In this document: piece after piece, positions 58,286 through 60,927 of the stretch
Numbering within the stretch: the first letter of the stretch is position 1
Layout: each line of letters starts with the position of its first letter
Assembly: GCA_003254885.1 (NCBI GenBank)
Contig: QANT01003154.1
Span: forward strand, 40,001 to 100,927
Direction: 5' to 3'
Length of the DNA stretch: 60,927 nucleotides
Source of the DNA: Purshia tridentata
Lineage: Eukaryota > Streptophyta > Magnoliopsida > Rosales > Rosaceae
Translations under genes and position numbers: made by a program
Notes under the pieces: generated by a model
Told to the model about the DNA's origin: nothing
Database searches by the model: none
What the model saw: the letters and a program-made list of their open reading frames with translations, nothing else

Positions 58286-60451
58286 ATGGCTTCATCAGGT
58301 ATGTCTTTATTTCATGGCTGATAATATGATGAATTTGATTGAACATGTATGATCGTGTCTCTGCCTCTGTACTAATCGTGTCTCTGCCTCTATAATGTTA
58401 TTAGAGCAAGCCTACATATATAGAGATCTTTAAGGTTCTATTCATCTTTTATTAGCCTAGAATTTTTCCAGAAATTTTTCGTTGATTAAAGAAATGATTT
58501 TGTCAAATAATTTGGTAAAAGAACAGAAAAAAAGAAGAAAGGTTTTTGGAATTTAAAAAAAATAAAAATTGAGAGAGGAAGTATTTTTGTCTCTGTTACT
58601 TATTAAAGAAAAAAATAAGGGAAAAGCATATCAAGCCGGTCAGCACCGAAAACGGTGCGGCTGGTTTTATTGGAAACCACCAAAAGGTGCGTTGAAGATC
58701 GACTAATTATGCCTCGTTTGTTTGACGAGCATGTCAGAGTAGGAATATGAATTCAACTCTCTTTCCATTTCATTCCTGAATGGAATAGTATTAACATTTC
58801 TATTATATCGTTTGGAATAATTAAGTAATCAAAGATTAGATAACCATCGAAATTGACTAAAAACTTTGATATTTTTCCAATTATACCCTTTTTAATAAAT
58901 AAAACCAAAACACCCATCGTCATTTCTTTCTCCAATCCTGCTATAACAATCCACCACCTCCTCCTCTGTTTCTTCTCTTTCCTGTCTCGCGCGCACAGCA
59001 AGGGTACCCTTTGACCCAGTTTAGTTTTTCTGTTTTTTCTTGGATCTTTTTTTGCGTTATTTGATCAATGGGTTTTGTTTTAAAATAATTCTAGAAGCTA
59101 TATATTCCATGTTTTATTTCATTAATTTTCATGGCTGTCTCATGAAATTTGGAGGATCTATCAACATTGTCTATCATCATCAAAGGAAATAGAATGCACA
59201 TAGAGAATTTATCACCTTGGCTACAGATGCATATTGATACATTTTTATAAAGTTAGTGTTCTTTTAAGCTTGTGGTGGATAAAGAACTAAAAGTAGACAA
59301 AAATATCACTACATAATAAGGATTCACATCTCAAGTATAAAAACCAAGGAATTAAAGTTTGGAAAGGAAAATGGAGCAGATTAGAGAGAAGCATTTTGTA
59401 TTGTTTGTTTTATTTCTTTGGTTGGCAAAAATTAATAGGTGGTGGGAATAATAAGCATCATTTTGTGTTGGTTCATGGAGCTGGACATGGAGCATGGTGT
59501 TGGTACAAGGTTGCAACTCTACTGAAAAATTCAGGTCACAATGTGACAGCTCTGGACCTTGCAGCTTCTGGAATCAGCCCAAAGCAGATACAAGAAATCC
59601 ATTCCTTTTCGGACTACGTGGAGCCATTGATGGAATTCATGGTTTCTCTTCCGAAAGAGGAAAGGGTTGTGCTGGTGGGCCACAGCCTGGGTGGCGTTGC
59701 CATATCCATTGCCATGGAAAGCTTCCCCGACAGAATTTCTGCTGCGGTGTTTGCCGCCGCTACAATGCCTGGCCCTACTCTCACTTTCAACACCGCATCT
59801 CAAATGGTAATCACTAATCAGTTACAAACTTACAACAACTAACAACAACCGCATGCATGCATGTTTTCCCGTTATTGAAAAATATTAATGTATTTGAAAA
59901 ATGTATAGATTACCAGCAGAATGGATTTTATGGACTCTCAATTACGATACGATCATGGGCCCAATAACCCTCCAACCTCGGTTATCTTTGGACCCAACAT
60001 TCTGGCCTCCAATTTATATCAGCTCTCTCCATCAGAGGTTAGTTCAAATTATATATAACTTTAGGTGATACACAAATTAAATCACTTAGGCATGCATTAA
60101 CTTAGTTACAACCATGCATCCAGGTCCAATATTTTTCAATCGGTTAGCTAATTAATACTTTTGTTTGGTTGGTGATGACAGGATTTGACACTAGCTTTGT
60201 CATTAGTGAGATTTGCTCCTCTTTTTCATGAAGAAATAAAATTCACAAAGGAGAAGTATGGACTTGTCCCCAGAGTATTCATCGTGTGCGATCAAGACCG
60301 TTCGATAGAGGAGGACACGCAAAGGTGGATGATCAACGAAAATCCTCCAAATGAACTGAAGGTGATAAGTGGTTCTGATCACATGCTTATGTTCTCTAGA
60401 CCATTGGAGTTCTTCTCCCTCCTCCAGAATATTGCTGACAAATATTCTTAA
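58286..60451 (+). CDS. MES: MES-E, methylesterase with upstream mini-exon (259 aa, 4 exons)
   Basis: Proposed exons are 58286-58298, 59439-59806, 59909-60037 and 60182-60451. The main exon's frame has no usable ATG before the catalytic region: the nearest upstream ATG (59371) is in another frame and meets a stop after 26 codons. A 13-nt exon, ATGGCTTCATCAG before GTATGT, joined to the acceptor TTAATAG at 59438, restores phase and gives MASSGGGNNKHHFVLVHG. The resulting 259 aa equals the usual length of cytosolic MES proteins. The triad is S87 (GHSLGG), D209 and H237. Exons 3 and 4 match MES-D exons 2 and 3 in length and sequence. Unlike MES-D, this form has no signal peptide. The alternative is a frameshifted pseudogene starting at 59371. 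Confidence 0.75.
58708..58860. mobile_element. TE-like segment in MES-E intron 1
   Basis: CGTTTGTTTGACGAGCATG followed by GGAATA and CATTCC motifs resembles the segment at 60617-60740. Probably two copies of a short interspersed DNA element; ends not resolved. Confidence 0.35.
59336..59438 (+). pseudogene. Out-of-frame relic of a MES-D-type promoter and first exon
   Basis: TATAAAAA (59336) then CCAAGGAATT mirrors the MES-D promoter, and 59371 onward encodes EKHFVLFVLFLWLAKIN, the counterpart of the MES-D leader. The frame ends after 26 codons and the Pro-rich linker is missing. In the proposed MES-E model this stretch is intronic, and its T-rich hydrophobic codons lie where a polypyrimidine tract is needed, ending at the acceptor. 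Confidence 0.75.
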
Positions 60452-60927
60452 TTAATTCAATCATGGTGTCACTTGTGAGCTCGCTAGCACCTGATAACTA
60501 GCTAGCGCTAGAAGCACCATGTAATTTATAAACATGAATAAATTCTAAGAAATATGAATAATTTGTTTTAAGAAATTAATCTTGTATTATTAGACACCTA
60601 TCACCTTCTCATTACACGCCCCATTTATTTGACCGAAATGCTAGAATAGGAATAGTAATTGTACTCCTATTCCTGACTTGGAAAAAACTGTTGTTTCCAT
60701 TCTAGTATTTGATAAATCTCATAATGAAATTAAATACTTAATACTTTTTCAATAATTATATATCTTTTAATTTTTTAATATATAATCTACTTGAATGATT
60801 GGAGAAAAAAAAAAATCTCGAAGTTTCTTCGAATCTCTTGGTTCTACTTCAATTTCTGGTACCTAAGATTATGATTACTGTTGATTAGCTAATTCTACTT
60901 CATTTCTTGGATATATCTTTTGATTTC
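60452..60927. other. MES-E 3' flank to window end
   Basis: The first about 60 bases resemble the MES-D 3' flank (CTGATAACTAGCTAGC). A TE-like stretch at 60617-60740 shares motifs with 58708-58860. No gene seen before the window ends. Confidence 0.55.
60617..60740. mobile_element. TE-like segment downstream of MES-E
   Basis: CCCATTTATTTGACCGAAATGCTAGAATAGGAATAG parallels the start of the 58708 segment (gapped similarity), and both carry ATTCC/GGAAT pairs. Family not identified. Confidence 0.35.

Noticed and set aside
59371..59451. ATG at 59371 as the MES-E start
   Set aside because: Its frame stops after 26 codons and is out of register with the catalytic domain; the 58286 mini-exon gives a full-length family-like protein.

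Overview
The window is plant nuclear DNA. Genes are interrupted by GT-AG introns, intergenic DNA is AT-rich, and there is a Ty3/gypsy chromodomain retrotransposon plus several MITE-like and SINE-like repeats. Gene content is that of a eudicot. Rosaceae is my guess for the family, but nothing in the sequence proves it. Four single Ns occur (681, 4262, 4682, 10780), and two of them sit between near-identical overlapping ends, so they look like assembly joins.

Layout: (1) 1-4672, the 3' part of a Ty3/gypsy chromovirus with its 3' LTR. (2) 4673-10600, a minus-strand MOCOS-like PLP-fold gene. (3) 10.8-17.7 kb, AT-rich repeat-bearing DNA. (4) 17.7-21.0 kb, a minus-strand five-exon CDCA7-type zinc-finger gene. 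(5) 23.36-24.93 kb, a five-exon GDSL esterase/lipase. (6) 30.4-31.1 kb, an intronless Dof factor of the OBP1/DOF3.4 type. (7) 33.1-37.0 kb, a six-exon NUP58 nucleoporin with long poly-Gln tracts. (8) 39.6-46.8 kb, three tandem SABP2-like methylesterases (MES-A, B, C). (9) 47.3-54.2 kb, an intronless PPR gene and a 12-exon Lines-like gene placed head to head. (10) 55.4-60.5 kb, two more methylesterases (MES-D, E) of a second subclade.

The five MES genes keep complete Ser-Asp-His triads and matching intron phases. They probably hydrolyse methyl esters of hormones (salicylate, jasmonate or auxin type). The array carries its own duplication record: a 30-bp promoter block shared by A and B, a dead copy of exon 2 inside an intron of B, an inverted-repeat insertion in A only, and a PPR fragment stranded between B and C. 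MES-D begins with a secretory-type leader. In MES-E the matching leader is out of frame, and an upstream mini-exon gives an in-frame cytosolic start instead. That apparent targeting switch is the most interesting feature here.

From memory of Arabidopsis locus order, the gene order looks like one unfractionated ancestral block whose pieces are now spread over At2g23520-23620, At4g37100-37150, At3g50410-50440 and At5g66940-66950. All exon models were read by eye from splice consensus, reading phase and family resemblance; no alignment was run.
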